From the NCBI GenBank assembly GCA_963746605.1, contig CAVVCH010000002.1:62001-126000 (forward strand): a stretch of 64,000 bases of DNA, written 5' to 3'. The position numbers and the translations under genes are program-made. Under the pieces are notes generated by a model. That model made no database searches, was not told the origin of the DNA, and saw nothing but the letters and a program-made list of their open reading frames with translations. This document shows, piece after piece, positions 36,083-46,084 of the stretch. The stretch's first letter is position 1. Every line of letters starts with the position of its first letter. Source of the stretch: CAVQSS01 sp963746605. Its GTDB lineage: Bacteria > Desulfobacterota > RBG-13-43-22.

Positions 36083-37066
36083 TCACTGAGGTACCCGGAC
36101 CCAGCTCGGATCGGGATCGAACGTCTTCAGGGCGTGGGCGGCCTCCCTGGAGTTTTTCCCAAGGTTTTTCTGGTAGACGATTCCGTCCTGGTTGACGATG
36201 AAGCTCTTAACACCGGAAGAGCAGTACCGGGCGGGATAAGCGATCAGGGCGAACCCCCCGACCATCTTCCCGCCCACCACATAGTCCCGGGCCCCACCGG
36301 GTGCGTGCTCCCCCTGGGCTTTGAGAATCCGATAAAAATATCCGTGGTAGGGGGTCGGCCGACCCCCGCCGATAGCGTGGTTTACCAGACGCGTCGCCCC
36401 GTACCCCTCTTCCCTGGCCGCGGCAAAGAGAGGTCCCATGGGACTTGCCTCTTCCCCTCCTTCGGCTTCCCAGTAGAGGCCGTCCTGATTCCCGGGGGTG
36501 CTCACCAACCGCTGGGCATACTCCGGCAGACCCTCCCCCTGACGGGCTTTTCTCAGGGCAAATTCCTTCTGGGCGTCAACATAGGCCAGGCATACTTGAA
36601 TGGCATTCAGCTCATTTTTTCCAACCCTGCGTGCCAGGATCTCCCGCTTCCCCGCCTGGGTATCGAATCGCCAACCGCCATCGGTCTTTACCAGGGGGAT
36701 GGGAAAAGGCCATTCGTCATTCCCCAGGAATAGGGTAACCCGGTCAGGGGCCTTCGCCAACCGATTCTTCTCTTCGTAGTGTTTGATGAACCATTCACGT
36801 CCTTCCCGGTCTTCGACCGGATCCCCCGAGAGGACGATCTTCCGGCTCCCCGGTCCAAAAATGATCAGTAGTGATTGAGTATCATCGGCCTTGACCCCTT
36901 CGAGTACTGCCTGAACGGCTTCCTTCGGAGAAGAAAAGATCTTCTGACTCGTAGATTTCGCGTATACCCCATTGCCGGGCCAGACCATGATAAAAAAGAC
37001 GGCGGCCACGAAAAGCGCCTGCGGTCTGAAGGATCCCTTTTCTTTGATGCCTCGGGAATAACTCAT
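36083..37066 (-). CDS. DUF2950 exported protein
   Basis: Counted from ATG 37066 (MSYSRGIKEKG, after GGAGGATAGAGGG) it has 327 residues and an N-terminal signal segment. FSSPKEAVQAVLEGVKADD, GPGSRKIVLSGDPVEDREGR, HGYFYRILKAQGEHAPGGA and VGGFALIAYPARYCSSGVK are features I associate with DUF2950. It sits 43 bases after a DUF3300 gene; the two families commonly occur together. The function is unknown. Confidence 0.8.
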   Translation of the reverse strand: MSYSRGIKEKGSFRPQALFVAAVFFIMVWPGNGVYAKSTSQKIFSSPKEAVQAVLEGVKADDTQSLLIIFGPGSRKIVLSGDPVEDREGREWFIKHYEEKNRLAKAPDRVTLFLGNDEWPFPIPLVKTDGGWRFDTQAGKREILARRVGKNELNAIQVCLAYVDAQKEFALRKARQGEGLPEYAQRLVSTPGNQDGLYWEAEGGEEASPMGPLFAAAREEGYGATRLVNHAIGGGRPTPYHGYFYRILKAQGEHAPGGARDYVVGGKMVGGFALIAYPARYCSSGVKSFIVNQDGIVYQKNLGKNSREAAHALKTFDPDPSWVRVPQ

Positions 37067-37109
37067 CCCTCTATCCTCCATAAAAAATTGGGTTTCATGA
37101 ATTCCGGGC

Positions 37110-38591
37110 TCACCGGCCGCGCCCGTAGCCGCCCGGGCGGTCGCCCCCGGGAACCCCACCTGCGGGGGAGTTCCTGTTGGGATCGGAACCGTGGGCCCGA
37201 GGGGGCGAGGCATTATTCAGACTCTCTCGACCCCGATTGCTGAACTCCCGTGTCTGCGGGCCGGGACTCACGCCGGTGAACGCCGCCGGACCCCGAAGTC
37301 CCTGGACTGGCTGATGTGCGGGAGCGTAATTCGGCTTGGGTGGTTCGGGTTTGGACATGGGTGAGACCCCCGGAATCCTTGGTGGGGGTCCGGCAACGGA
37401 GGGTTTTCGGAGAACTTCAAGCCTATTCTCGAATGAACCCGAGGTAACCCTTGGCGGGGACCCGGCAGGGGCAGGTTTTCGGAGAACTTCAAGCCTACTC
37501 TCGATCGAACCCGAGGTAACCCTTGGCGGTGGCATCGAACGGGAAGGTTGCCTGGGAGTCTCTGCTCTGGTTTGATCTGGAGGAATGGCGGCCGTGGGGG
37601 GCGACGGGGGAGTAAGATTGGGTCCCGGAGCCCCCATCCTTCCCGCTCCCGGGTGATCAAATCCCCTGAACCGGCGTCTCTCCTCAGCTCCCGGGAGCGG
37701 TCTTCGGCCAAATTGCTGGGCCACGGCTGGAGACCGGTAGGCAATTCCACGTCGGTGATCCGGGTCGTGCCGCCACCTTCGTGGACCGCCGCCCCCCAAG
37801 GTCCCGTGACTCAAGTAGCGGGTCCGGTCGATCCGGGGATTGATGTGCCGGTGCCTCGAACTATCGATGAGCAGACGGTGGCGATGCCAGTCAAAATGGC
37901 CCCAGGCGTAGCCCCAGGCCAGACCGACGGCTACCCCGAAACCGCGATCCCTGATGAACGCGCCGTATGGATAATAGGGGTAGGGTGGGTAATCCGGCCA
38001 CCACCACGGGCCATAGACCAGTGAGGGATCATAGACCGGGACATAGATCACCTCGGGGACGGTTGGTTCGATGAGGATGGTTTGGTCGGGGGGTTCGACG
38101 AGGACGGTCTGGTCATTGGTAGTCCGCAGGTTGCCCTGTGCCTGGGCCCTTTGTCTGAGCCATTGAACGGTGTCCATCACCCGATCCGGTTGGGCCAGAA
38201 AAGCGTCCCCCAGCCTTTGAGTCCAGTCGAGACGGTCGTTCATCATCTCCAGAACCGAGGGGAAATTTACCAGAGATTTCACGCTCGGATCCCAATCTTG
38301 CTGCTCCAGTGCCGCCGCCAAGGGGTCCCCCCGCAGGTTTGGATTTCCTTGAATCCAGCGAGACGCCTGAACGACCTCCAGGGGATAGGTGGCGGCCATC
38401 AGGATCTGGGACAGCAGTTCATCGGGATAAAGCGCCACGGGTGCCAGCATCTGGTCCAATTCTTCCTGACTGAACATATTCTGATCACCCACGTTCAGGC
38501 CCTGGGCTGTAACCCCTCCGGGGAGGAACGTCAATAGTCCGATCAAAGACCACAGCAAGGTGTTGCGGCACCGCTCTCTTTTCCTATTCAT
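37110..38591 (-). CDS. DUF3300 exported protein with Pro/Arg-rich tail
   Basis: A 493-residue protein with a signal peptide (ends near residue 29). The N-terminal domain, FSQEELDQMLAPVALYPDEL through PEVIYVPVYDPSLVYG, is the DUF3300 core. After an aromatic WWWPDYPPYPYYPYG and Gly/His region comes a long Pro/Arg/Ser-rich tail. The tail contains two tandem copies of a 24-residue unit (PPRVTSGS...RLEVLRKP). It is probably envelope-associated and expressed with the DUF2950 gene. Confidence 0.8.
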   Translation of the reverse strand: MNRKRERCRNTLLWSLIGLLTFLPGGVTAQGLNVGDQNMFSQEELDQMLAPVALYPDELLSQILMAATYPLEVVQASRWIQGNPNLRGDPLAAALEQQDWDPSVKSLVNFPSVLEMMNDRLDWTQRLGDAFLAQPDRVMDTVQWLRQRAQAQGNLRTTNDQTVLVEPPDQTILIEPTVPEVIYVPVYDPSLVYGPWWWPDYPPYPYYPYGAFIRDRGFGVAVGLAWGYAWGHFDWHRHRLLIDSSRHRHINPRIDRTRYLSHGTLGGGGPRRWRHDPDHRRGIAYRSPAVAQQFGRRPLPGAEERRRFRGFDHPGAGRMGAPGPNLTPPSPPTAAIPPDQTRAETPRQPSRSMPPPRVTSGSIESRLEVLRKPAPAGSPPRVTSGSFENRLEVLRKPSVAGPPPRIPGVSPMSKPEPPKPNYAPAHQPVQGLRGPAAFTGVSPGPQTREFSNRGRESLNNASPPRAHGSDPNRNSPAGGVPGGDRPGGYGRGR

Positions 38592-38762
38592 GCTTTTTTC
38601 CTATTTTAAGGTTTAATCATTAGATTAGAAGAGGAATGAGAAGGTTAAAAATATAATACCATTTTCTTTGGAGAAGTCCTTCTGGAAAATACAGGATTCG
38701 CCTTATTGACTTTAGTGTTATCCCGATATAACTTTTTGACAAAAGTGAAAAGGAGGCCCCTT

Positions 38763-39449
38763 ATGAGAAAATTTTTCTTGGTGTTCCTGATGGGGACACT
38801 TGTTCTGATAAGCGGTTGCGCCTATCAAAGCCCCTACCAGATATCATTGGCTCCCCAGGTGGGAGCCATGGGAATCGAAAAGCCGATCCCTCTGGATGTG
38901 GGTCTGCTCATCAGCGATGAATCCCGGAACCGCGTTTTCACCAGCGCTCGTGAGCCGGATCGACGATTGGGAAATTCTATTTACACCCTCGAGCCCTATC
39001 AATTCCCGATAGGAGAGGCCTTCGAACAGTCCGCGCTTCAGATTTTCCCCCGGGTTTTTCAGAAAGTTACTCTCCTTCGTACCGCCGAAGAGGCCAAGAA
39101 CTATCCGGTGGTTCTCGATCTCAGACTGGAGGACTTTACCTTTCATCTGGACTATTACCGATTCACCATTTATTATCATAGTGAGGTGGTGGACGGACAG
39201 TCTCAGGTGCGGATTGCCGGAACCCTGATCAGCCGGGGGAAACCGGTTTGGGAGAAGAGGATTGAGACCCCTATCAAAACCACTCGGTGGGTCTCCGATG
39301 ACTGGCTGGGAAAAAGCGTCGGAGAACTGGCCTCCGAGACGATGGTCCTGGCCTTGAAGGACCTGGCCTACAGACTCGTGGAGGATAGTCAACGGCCTGT
39401 TCAAGAGCCCCGAGGCTGGCTGGAGGGGATTGACCGGGTGAAACCATAG
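38763..39449 (+). CDS. lipoprotein of unknown function
   Basis: From ATG 38763 (after AAAAGGAGGCCCCTT) it has 228 residues. The signal MRKFFLVFLMGTLVLISGC contains a lipobox, so Cys19 should be lipidated. The rest resembles outer-membrane-associated lipoproteins of the YajG or LPS-assembly type: an N-terminal strand QISLAPQVGAM and a C-terminal amphipathic helix. I cannot name a family. It is transcribed away from DUF3300. Confidence 0.7.
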   Translation: MRKFFLVFLMGTLVLISGCAYQSPYQISLAPQVGAMGIEKPIPLDVGLLISDESRNRVFTSAREPDRRLGNSIYTLEPYQFPIGEAFEQSALQIFPRVFQKVTLLRTAEEAKNYPVVLDLRLEDFTFHLDYYRFTIYYHSEVVDGQSQVRIAGTLISRGKPVWEKRIETPIKTTRWVSDDWLGKSVGELASETMVLALKDLAYRLVEDSQRPVQEPRGWLEGIDRVKP

Positions 39450-39484
39450 GGAAAACCCTTTCGTAAAAGGTGGTCCGATCGCTC

Positions 39485-39523
39485 AAAAAAAAAGCTCTCC
39501 CATTACTGGGAGAGCTTTTTAGT
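39485..39523 (-). terminator. terminator of the cold-shock gene
   Basis: The hairpin AAAGCTCTCCC/GGGAGAGCTTT is flanked by A and T runs. On the minus strand, about 20 bases after the csp stop, it ends in nine T. It may act in both directions and also end the lipoprotein transcript. Confidence 0.85.
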
Positions 39524-39541
39524 CCAACTTAAGCGCAGGTT

Positions 39542-39742
39542 CTACAGCTTGCGAACTTTCTCCGCAGCGGGACCTTTAGGCCCGGCGACCACTTCGAAGC
39601 TTACCCGATCACCCTCGGCCAGTGATTTGAAACCCTCGGCCTGGATGGCGGAATGATGCACGAATACGTCCTTGCCCCCGTCCTGTTCGATAAAGCCGAA
39701 TCCCTTTGAATCATTAAACCATTTTACCGTTCCTTCTGCCAT
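39542..39742 (-). CDS. cspA: cold-shock domain protein
   Basis: A 66-residue single OB-fold protein. KWFNDSKGFGFIEQ (RNP1) and DVFVHHSAI (RNP2) are the nucleic-acid binding motifs. It has an excellent ribosome site (AGGAGTAGGAG). A promoter about 180 bases upstream leaves a long 5' leader, as in many csp genes, where it can control translation by temperature. Confidence 0.95.
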   Translation of the reverse strand: MAEGTVKWFNDSKGFGFIEQDGGKDVFVHHSAIQAEGFKSLAEGDRVSFEVVAGPKGPAAEKVRKL

Positions 39743-39922
39743 CTCTCCTACTCCTTTTGTGTTTGGGTCCCTTGAGGACGCCGTTTAAAATTTTGCCGAT
39801 TCATTCGGCCGGCAGTCTGTTTGCGCAAAACAAAAAGACTGCACTTCCCATTACCGGGTCTGACGCGATCGACTCTTCCGTGGTTTAACGACAAAAAAAT
39901 CCCGCACCGAACCTGAGGGCGA

Positions 39923-39951
39923 ATAATAAATGAATTTTTATGAAATGGCAA
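39923..39951 (-). promoter_or_regulatory. promoter of the cold-shock gene
   Basis: On the minus strand TTGCCA (39951-39946), a 17-base spacer and TATTAT (39928-39923). The roughly 180 bases from here to the csp start contain no conserved frame and are best read as a long 5' untranslated leader. Confidence 0.6.
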
Positions 39952-40182
39952 GGGATTTTTACAGGTCGGTTTCCTAGCTGATCAAGGGCAGATTCAAGCG
40001 ACAAAAACGGGTAGATGAATTCTGAACCCCTCATGCCGGGAAGGGGCCTTGGACTCTCGCAAGGGTTTCAAAAATCGTTCAGTGGCTTTCGGAATGGAGC
40101 ACAGCCAGAATCAAGGAGGCTGTGGGAATTCTACCCGGTGGGGTCACGGGTCGAGTGGAAAGATTTCAGGACTTGGCCATAG

Positions 40183-40875
40183 CTACTTCTTCTCCTGGGT
40201 ATACAACACGGCCAGTATCCTCGCCGGCTGGTCCCCGCCGCAACGAACCAGGTGGGGCAGGGTGGAATCGTAGTAGATGGAGTCTTCCGGCTCGAGCCGT
40301 TCCCGCTTTTCTCCCAGCAGGACCTCGATCACCCCCTCCAGAACGTAGATGAATTCCTCTCCGTCGTGGGTGGAAGGGGCCTCTTCCTCGGTGCGGGGTT
40401 CCAGGGTTACCAAAAAGGGTTCCATGTTGCGGTCCCGTTTTTCCGGAGCCAGCGACTCATAGGAATAGCCGTAGCGGACGGTTTTCTGAGAAGCAAAACG
40501 AGAGATCGCTTTGCGTTCCTGTTTCCGCACCACATCATAGGGCTTGGCCTCGCCTTGAACCAGAAGATAGCCCATCTTCATATCCAACGCCCGGGCCAAT
40601 TTTACCAGATCCCCTAAAGGGGGCAGCACCTCGCCGGACTCGATTTGGCCGACCAAGGCCTCCGGGAAACCGGTTCGCTGGGCCATATCCGACCAGGAGA
40701 GCCCCTTCATTTCCCGAATGGTTTTTACCCGAAGGCCCACCGACTGGGCCAGGTCGACCTCCTCGGTCATCCCGGAAGACCGGGTTACCCCCTCCAAGAA
40801 ATCCGCTTCCGCCGAGGACGGAACATCTTTCATTTCCTCATACAGATCGCCGTAGCCTTTACTGGAATCGCTCAT
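40183..40875 (-). CDS. XRE-family regulator with C-terminal cupin domain
   Basis: A 230-residue protein with a helix-turn-helix region at about residues 47-103 (VKTIREMKGLSWSDMAQRTG, QIESGEVLPPLGDLVKLARAL) and a small-molecule-binding cupin at about 150-225 (THDGEEFIYVLEGV, YYDSTLPHLVRC). Such regulators often bind a metabolite near acyl-CoA or amino acid genes. It is transcribed away from the large liv-hdr train, so it is a candidate regulator of it. Confidence 0.85.
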   Translation of the reverse strand: MSDSSKGYGDLYEEMKDVPSSAEADFLEGVTRSSGMTEEVDLAQSVGLRVKTIREMKGLSWSDMAQRTGFPEALVGQIESGEVLPPLGDLVKLARALDMKMGYLLVQGEAKPYDVVRKQERKAISRFASQKTVRYGYSYESLAPEKRDRNMEPFLVTLEPRTEEEAPSTHDGEEFIYVLEGVIEVLLGEKRERLEPEDSIYYDSTLPHLVRCGGDQPARILAVLYTQEKK

Positions 40876-41052
40876 GAAACCGCTCCTCTGCCTTCGTAGC
40901 GTTGTGATGAATTGGGAAGAAATATAACAAACAATCCCCGGAGAGACAAGGGTTTTCCCGGTTTCTCGATTTCGTCCTCTCTAGCGCTAATACAAATGAC
41001 GAGCCGGAGATCAGAGGCAGGACCCGATTCTCCAGAAAACCCTTCCCTATTA

Positions 41053-41068
41053 TTGCGAACTATCGCAA
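41053..41068. promoter_or_regulatory. possible operator palindrome
   Basis: TTGCGA-ACTA-TCGCAA is a perfect 6-4-6 inverted repeat in the gap between the XRE-cupin gene and livK, about 44 bases upstream of the liv -35 element. Binding by the XRE-cupin protein is an inference from position. Confidence 0.4.
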
Positions 41069-41111
41069 ACTATTTGACAAACTTCCTAGAAAATGAAAAT
41101 ATATTTAATTC

Positions 41112-41139
41112 TTGACAGGATCCCGGCTTTAGTTATAAT
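41112..41139 (+). promoter_or_regulatory. strong promoter upstream of livK
   Basis: TTGACA at 41112-41117, a 16-base spacer and TATAAT at 41134-41139 are both exact consensus boxes. The first gene starts 228 bases downstream, leaving a long leader in which I see no clear riboswitch. Confidence 0.75.
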
Positions 41140-41366
41140 GTAGCTATTAAAGTTTATTTTCTTAATAATATCAATAAGTTAACAAATTGTCCCACCCGAA
41201 GCAAAGCCTGAGATCTCTAATTTAGATCTATTGCGGAAGAGTACCCGTTGAATCGGTCAAAAATTATCCAGGGAAAGGAGGTAAGAATTTCAAGAATCCG
41301 AAAAAAATCGGGGTATGGCGGAAGCGTGTAATCGAGATTATCAACCTTAATGAAGGGGAGAGAACT

Positions 41367-42586
41367 ATGAGGAGTTCGGTAAGAAAAAAAGTCTGTTGCT
41401 TGTTTCAGCTACCATTCTTTTAAGCCTATTCTGTTTTGGAACCCTTTGGGCCGCGGACCCCATCAAGATCGGCTTTGTCGCCTCCATTACCGGTGGCGCC
41501 TCCTTTCTCGGCGAACCTGAAAAGAACACGGCCGTAATGGTCCAGGAGTGGATCAAGAAGGCCGGTGGAATCAACGGGCAGCCTTTAGAAATCATCATTG
41601 AAGATTCAAAAAGCGATCCCAGCCAAGCCGTGCTGGTTACCCAGAAATTAATTGGCAGGGATAAAGTGGTCGCCATTATCGGTTCCTCCACCTCGGGGGA
41701 ATCCATGGCCATGGCCCCTATTTGTGAAAAAGACCAAATCCCGATGATCTCCATGGCCGCCGCCTCGCAGATTGTGACGCCTGCGGATGAGTACAAAAGG
41801 ATTATGGAAAGCCCCAAGGCCGCCATGGAAGTTCCCAAGGTTCAGCGGCACTGGATTTTCAAGACCCCGCAAACCGATACCTCCGCCGTAGAGGCCATTT
41901 ACAATTACCTTAAGAAAAAAGGGCTGAGTAAGGTGGGGATCATCACCGTCAGCGACGGGTTCGGGGACTCCGGGCGAAAAGAACTGAAGCGTCTGGCACC
42001 CAAGTATGGGATCACCTTGATGGCTGATGAAGTCTATGGCCCCAAGGACTCGGATATGACCGCCCAGCTTACCAAAATCAAGGCCAGCGGGTCCCAGGCC
42101 GTAATTAATTGGTCGGTAGGACCAAGCCAGGTGGTGGTGACCAAAAACTGGAAAGCCTTGGCGATGGGGATCCCCCTTTACCAGAGCCACGGATTCGGGA
42201 GCAAAAAGAATATTGAATTGGCCGGCGGCGCCGCGGAAGGCGTGATCGCACCTTTGGGCCGGCTGGTCGTTTGGGACAAACTTCCCAAGACCCATCCTCA
42301 GTATCCGGTTCTTTCCAAGTATGCCACGGAATATGAAAAACAGTTTAAAGCCGAGGTCTCGACCTTCGGCGGCCACGGTTATGACGCCATCATGATCGTC
42401 GTGGAGGCCTTGAAAAAAGTCGGACCCGACAAAGAAAAGATCAGGAATTTCCTGGAGACCAGCGTAAAGCACTGGCCGGGCACGGGTGGGATATTCAATA
42501 TGTCGCCGGCCGATCACACCGGTCTGGGTCTGGATGCCTTTGAGATGATCCAGGTTTCAAAAGGCGATTGGGAATTTGCCAAATAG
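41367..42586 (+). CDS. livK: branched-chain amino acid-type ABC transporter substrate-binding protein, frameshift in signal peptide
   Basis: ATG 41367 follows GAAGGGGAGAGAACT. A missing A in the A-run near 41388 separates it from the frame of the signal peptide (KKSLLLVSATILLSLFCFGT), which then continues to the stop. The mature protein (DPIKIGFVASITGGASFLGE, IIGSSTSGESMAMAPICE, VGIITVSDGFGDSG, GGHGYDAIMIVVEAL) is a periplasmic-binding-protein type I receptor of the LivK/aliphatic-amide class. Family members also bind aromatic acids, so the ligand is open. First gene of the liv-hdr train. Confidence 0.88.
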
Positions 42587-42685
42587 TCAGTACAACTGAA
42601 AGGCTCCGGGGGCCTGCCTAAGGGTGGAGGATTATCGGGCAGGTTCCTCGAGCCTTCGTATGAAAATATCTCTAAAGGCCTGACC

Positions 42686-43579
42686 ATGGACCTACAAAGC
42701 CAGATCGTTCAATATTTGGTTACCGGATTGACCTTGGGAAGTATCTACGCCATGGTGGGCCTGGGCTTTACCATTATTTACAACGCCACCAGCATTATCA
42801 ATCTGGCCCAGGGGGAGTTCGTCATGTTCGGGGGACTGGTCATGGTTTTTTTGACCGCCACCCTCAAACTGCCCCTGGCGGTCGGGTTTATTGTTACCCT
42901 GATCGTCGTTACCGGCATCGGGGCTTTATATGAACGCCTTTTTATCAATCCCTCCAAGAAGGCCCCCCTGATGACCCTGTTGATCATTACGGTGGCCGTT
43001 TCCATCTTTTTTCGGGGGATCGCCATGTTTATCTGGGGGAAGGAACCCTACAGCCTGCCTTCCTTTTCATCTGGCAAACCGATCATGATTTTCGGCGCCG
43101 CGGTGCTGCCCCAGGTGTTCTGGGTCGTGGGGTTGTCGCTGCTGGCGGTTATTTTGATGAATCTCTTCTTCAACCGGACCATCACCGGCAAGGCCATGAG
43201 CGCCTGCGCCGGGAACCGCCTGGCCGCCAGCCTGGTGGGCATCAATGTTTCCAAAATGATACTGCTTTCCTTCGCTCTGAGCGCCACCCTGGGCGCTCTG
43301 GCCGGGGCGGCTATCACCCCGATCACCCTGATGGAATACGACCGTGGGCCGCTGCTGGCCTTGAAGGGTTTCTGCGCCGCCGTCCTGGGGGGGCTGGGTT
43401 TCGGTACCGGGGCCGTGGTGGCCGGTTTTATCATCGGCATCATTGAATCCTTCTCGGTGGGATACGTCTCCTCGGGGTTTAAAGATGCTATCGCCCTGGT
43501 TATTCTGATCCTGGTGCTCTTCGTCAAACCCAGCGGACTCTTCGGCAGCAAAGAAGTGGGGAAGATTAAAAAAATCTAA
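42686..43579 (+). CDS. livH: branched-chain amino acid-type ABC transporter permease
   Basis: A 297-residue membrane protein with about eight hydrophobic segments. YAMVGLGFTIIYNATSIINLAQGEFVMFGG at the start (seen in pieces) and the conserved KAFCAAVLGG-like loop (LKGFCAAVLGGLGFG) are the LivH permease signature. It should pair with LivM in the channel. Confidence 0.92.
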   Translation: MDLQSQIVQYLVTGLTLGSIYAMVGLGFTIIYNATSIINLAQGEFVMFGGLVMVFLTATLKLPLAVGFIVTLIVVTGIGALYERLFINPSKKAPLMTLLIITVAVSIFFRGIAMFIWGKEPYSLPSFSSGKPIMIFGAAVLPQVFWVVGLSLLAVILMNLFFNRTITGKAMSACAGNRLAASLVGINVSKMILLSFALSATLGALAGAAITPITLMEYDRGPLLALKGFCAAVLGGLGFGTGAVVAGFIIGIIESFSVGYVSSGFKDAIALVILILVLFVKPSGLFGSKEVGKIKKI

Positions 43580-43607
43580 CCAGTTGGATTTTTTCAGGTA
43601 CCTTTTA

Positions 43608-44561
43608 ATGGGCAAACAGAATTATCTCAAACTCTTAGGGCTTAGCATCGTGATAGCCTTGATCCCTCTGGTTATCCGGGGGGATTATTACCTGACCGTT
43701 TTCATTTTTATGGGAATCAACAGCCTGGTGGTGATCGGCTTAAGCCTGCTCATGGGCTATGCCGGACAGATTTCGCTGGGCCATGCCGCCTTTTACGGCA
43801 TCGGGGCCTATGCCACCGGGATCTTAACCACCCACTATCATTTTTCCATCTACAGCGCTTTCCTGGTCGGAATTTTCCTGTCTATCCTGGTGGCTATCGT
43901 CATCGGCATTCCGGCCTTGCGTCTATCCGGTCATTATTTAGCGGTGGCCACCCTGGGTATCGGGGAAATCGTCTATATCATTTTTAACGAATTGACGGAA
44001 TTGACCGGGGGCCCTCGGGTCTCTCCAATATTCCCGGGGTCCATATTTTCGGTTTCAAGATCAACACCAGTTTTAAGTTTTACTACCTGGTCTGGGCTAT
44101 CCTGATCCTGATCCTCTGGTTTACCTTGAACCTGATCTATTCGCGGGTAGGGCGGGCACTTCGTTCCATGCACGGCAGTGAAGTGGCGGCCAATGCCATG
44201 GGGGTGAACCTGTCCTTTTTGAAAATTCAGGTCTTTGTATTGAGCGCCGTTTATGCTTCCATCGCCGGCAGTTTATATGCCCATTTCGTTACTTTTATCT
44301 CCCCGAATAATTTCGGGTTCATGGTTTCCATTATGTTTCTGATGATGGGGGTTATCGGCGGGATCCATACCCTCTGGGGTTCCCTGTTGGGGGCGACCTT
44401 GCTGACCTTTCTGCCCGGAGTATCTGCGGGTTTTTGAAGAATATGATATCCTGATCTATGGGGCCATTCTCCTGGCCATCCTCTTGTTCATGCCGGAAGG
44501 TTTTCTGGAAGGAGTCCCGATCCTGTTTCGAAAATTATTTAGGAAGCGAGGAAGGGCCTGA
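43608..44561 (+). CDS. livM: branched-chain amino acid-type ABC transporter permease, two compensating frameshifts
   Basis: From ATG 43608 the frame covers GYAGQISLGHAAFYGIGAY, a LivM hallmark. It breaks near 44014 (one G missing in a G-run), continues one base off through NIPGVHIFGFKI, GRALRSMHGSEVAANAMGVN and GGIHTLWGSLLGA, and is restored near 44420 (one extra C). It ends GFLEGVPILFRKLFRKRGRA. Corrected length about 317 residues. The paired opposite indels in homopolymers suggest sequencing error. Confidence 0.88.
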
Positions 44562-44564
44562 GTC

Positions 44565-45346
44565 TTGGCCGATTCCCTGTTAAAAGTCGACAACGTCAAG
44601 AAGATCTTCGGCGGTCTGATGGCCATCGTCGATCTTTCTTTCGAGGTCAAACCCGGTGCAGATCAAGTCGGTGATCGGACCCGAACGGCGCCGGAAAGAC
44701 GACGTTGTTCAATCTGATCACCGGAGTCCACCCGTTAACCGGCGGGGAGATTGACTTCCAGGACCGGCGGATCGACCGGCTCAAATCCTATCGAGATTGC
44801 CAGCTGGGGATATCCCGGACCTTCCAGACCGTGGAACTCTTCGGCAATATGACCGTTCTGGAAAACGTGATGGTCGGCTGCCATCCCTGGACCAAGGCCG
44901 GGCATTCTGGCGTCGGGACTCCGCTGGCCGAAGATGAAAAAGGAGGAGGCCTGGATCTGGAAGAGTCCCTGAAAAAACTCGATCTGGCCGGGTCTGCAGG
45001 AAAAAGCCCACCTGCCCTCGACCAGCCTGCCCCTGGGGGAGCAAAAGATTTTGGAAGTCCTGCGGGCCCTGGCCACCCGGCCGAAACTGATCCTGCTCGA
45101 TGAACCGGCCGCCGGGCTGAATGAATCGGAAACCCAACAGATGTCGGAATTGATTTATACCATTCGAGACAGCGGGATAACCATCCTGCTGGTCGAACAC
45201 GATATGAGCCTGGTCATGAAGGTCTCGGATGAGATCGTAGTGATCAATTACGGTCAAAAAATAGCCGAAGGCCCGCCGAGAGATCAAACCGTAATCGACG
45301 GGAAGTCATCGAGGCCTACTTGGGCGGAGAGGTGGACTATGCTTGA
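44565..45346 (+). CDS. livG: branched-chain amino acid-type ABC transporter ATPase, several frameshifts
   Basis: TTG start 3 bases after livM. Pieces in order are SLLKVDNVKKIFGGLMAI, then IKSVIGP and an interrupted Walker A (GAGKTTLFNLITGV), ISRTFQTVELFGNMTVLENV, a central ESLKKLDLAGL, LPLGEQKILEVLRALA and LILLDEPAAGLNESE (Walker B), VEHDMSLVM and EAYLGGEVDYA. At least five small indels between 44660 and 45265 break the frame. This is denser than elsewhere; either a poor stretch of sequence or a true pseudogene. Overlaps livF. Confidence 0.82.
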
Positions 45347-46052
45347 TCTGCGCGGGGTCAACGCCTACTACGGCAGCATTCAGGCCCTCAAAAATGTTTT
45401 TCTTAAAGTCGCGGCCGGGAATATTGTGACTATCATCGGGGCCAACGGGGCCGGCAAAACCACCCTGTTGAAGGCTATTTCCGGGATCATTCAGTCCAAG
45501 GACGGGGCGATCTGGTACCAGGACACCGATATCACCCATTTTTCCCCGGTCAAGATCGTCTCCCTGGGGATCTCCCAGGTCCCCGAGGGACGGCAACTTT
45601 TCGCCCATCTTTCGGTCCTGGACAATCTTCAGCTGGGGGCCTATCTTTATCAGAACCGGAAATTCAAAACGGAAATTGAAGAAAAACTGGATTGGATTTA
45701 CCAGGTATTTCCCATCCTCCGCAAGCGTTCCAAACAGTTGTCCGGTACCCTGAGCGGGGGGGAACAGCAAATGGTGGCCATTGCTCGAGCCTTAATGGCC
45801 CGTCCGAAATTACTCCTTCTCGATGAACCTTCCATGGGGCTGGCTCCGCTGATCGTCCAGGAAATCTTCCGGGTGATCCGCCAGTTGAACGACCAGGGCA
45901 CCACCGTTCTTCTAGTCGAACAGAACGCCCGGGCCGCCCTGCAGATTGCCAATTACGGCTATGTTCTGGAGACCGGCTCCATTGCCCTCGAAGGACCGGC
46001 CCAAGACCTCCTGGCGGATGAGAAAGTGCGTCACGCCTACTTGGGCAAATAG
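45339..46052 (+). CDS. livF: branched-chain amino acid-type ABC transporter ATPase
   Basis: A 237-residue ATPase starting at ATG 45339 (MLDLRGVNAYYGSIQAL); the longer open frame merges it with the end of livG by frameshift. Walker A GANGAGKTTLLKAI, signature LSGGEQQMVAIARALM and Walker B LLLLDEPSMGLAP are intact. The second nucleotide-binding subunit of the importer. hdrA begins 33 bases later. Confidence 0.93.
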   Translation: MLDLRGVNAYYGSIQALKNVFLKVAAGNIVTIIGANGAGKTTLLKAISGIIQSKDGAIWYQDTDITHFSPVKIVSLGISQVPEGRQLFAHLSVLDNLQLGAYLYQNRKFKTEIEEKLDWIYQVFPILRKRSKQLSGTLSGGEQQMVAIARALMARPKLLLLDEPSMGLAPLIVQEIFRVIRQLNDQGTTVLLVEQNARAALQIANYGYVLETGSIALEGPAQDLLADEKVRHAYLGK

Positions 46053-46084
46053 CGCGGATTTTAGCCGAAATCGAAGACTCTCCC

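Noticed and set aside
39748..39951. A 67-codon minus-strand frame upstream of the cold-shock gene
   Set aside because: It lies between promoter and csp start and is best explained as the long untranslated leader of the csp transcript.
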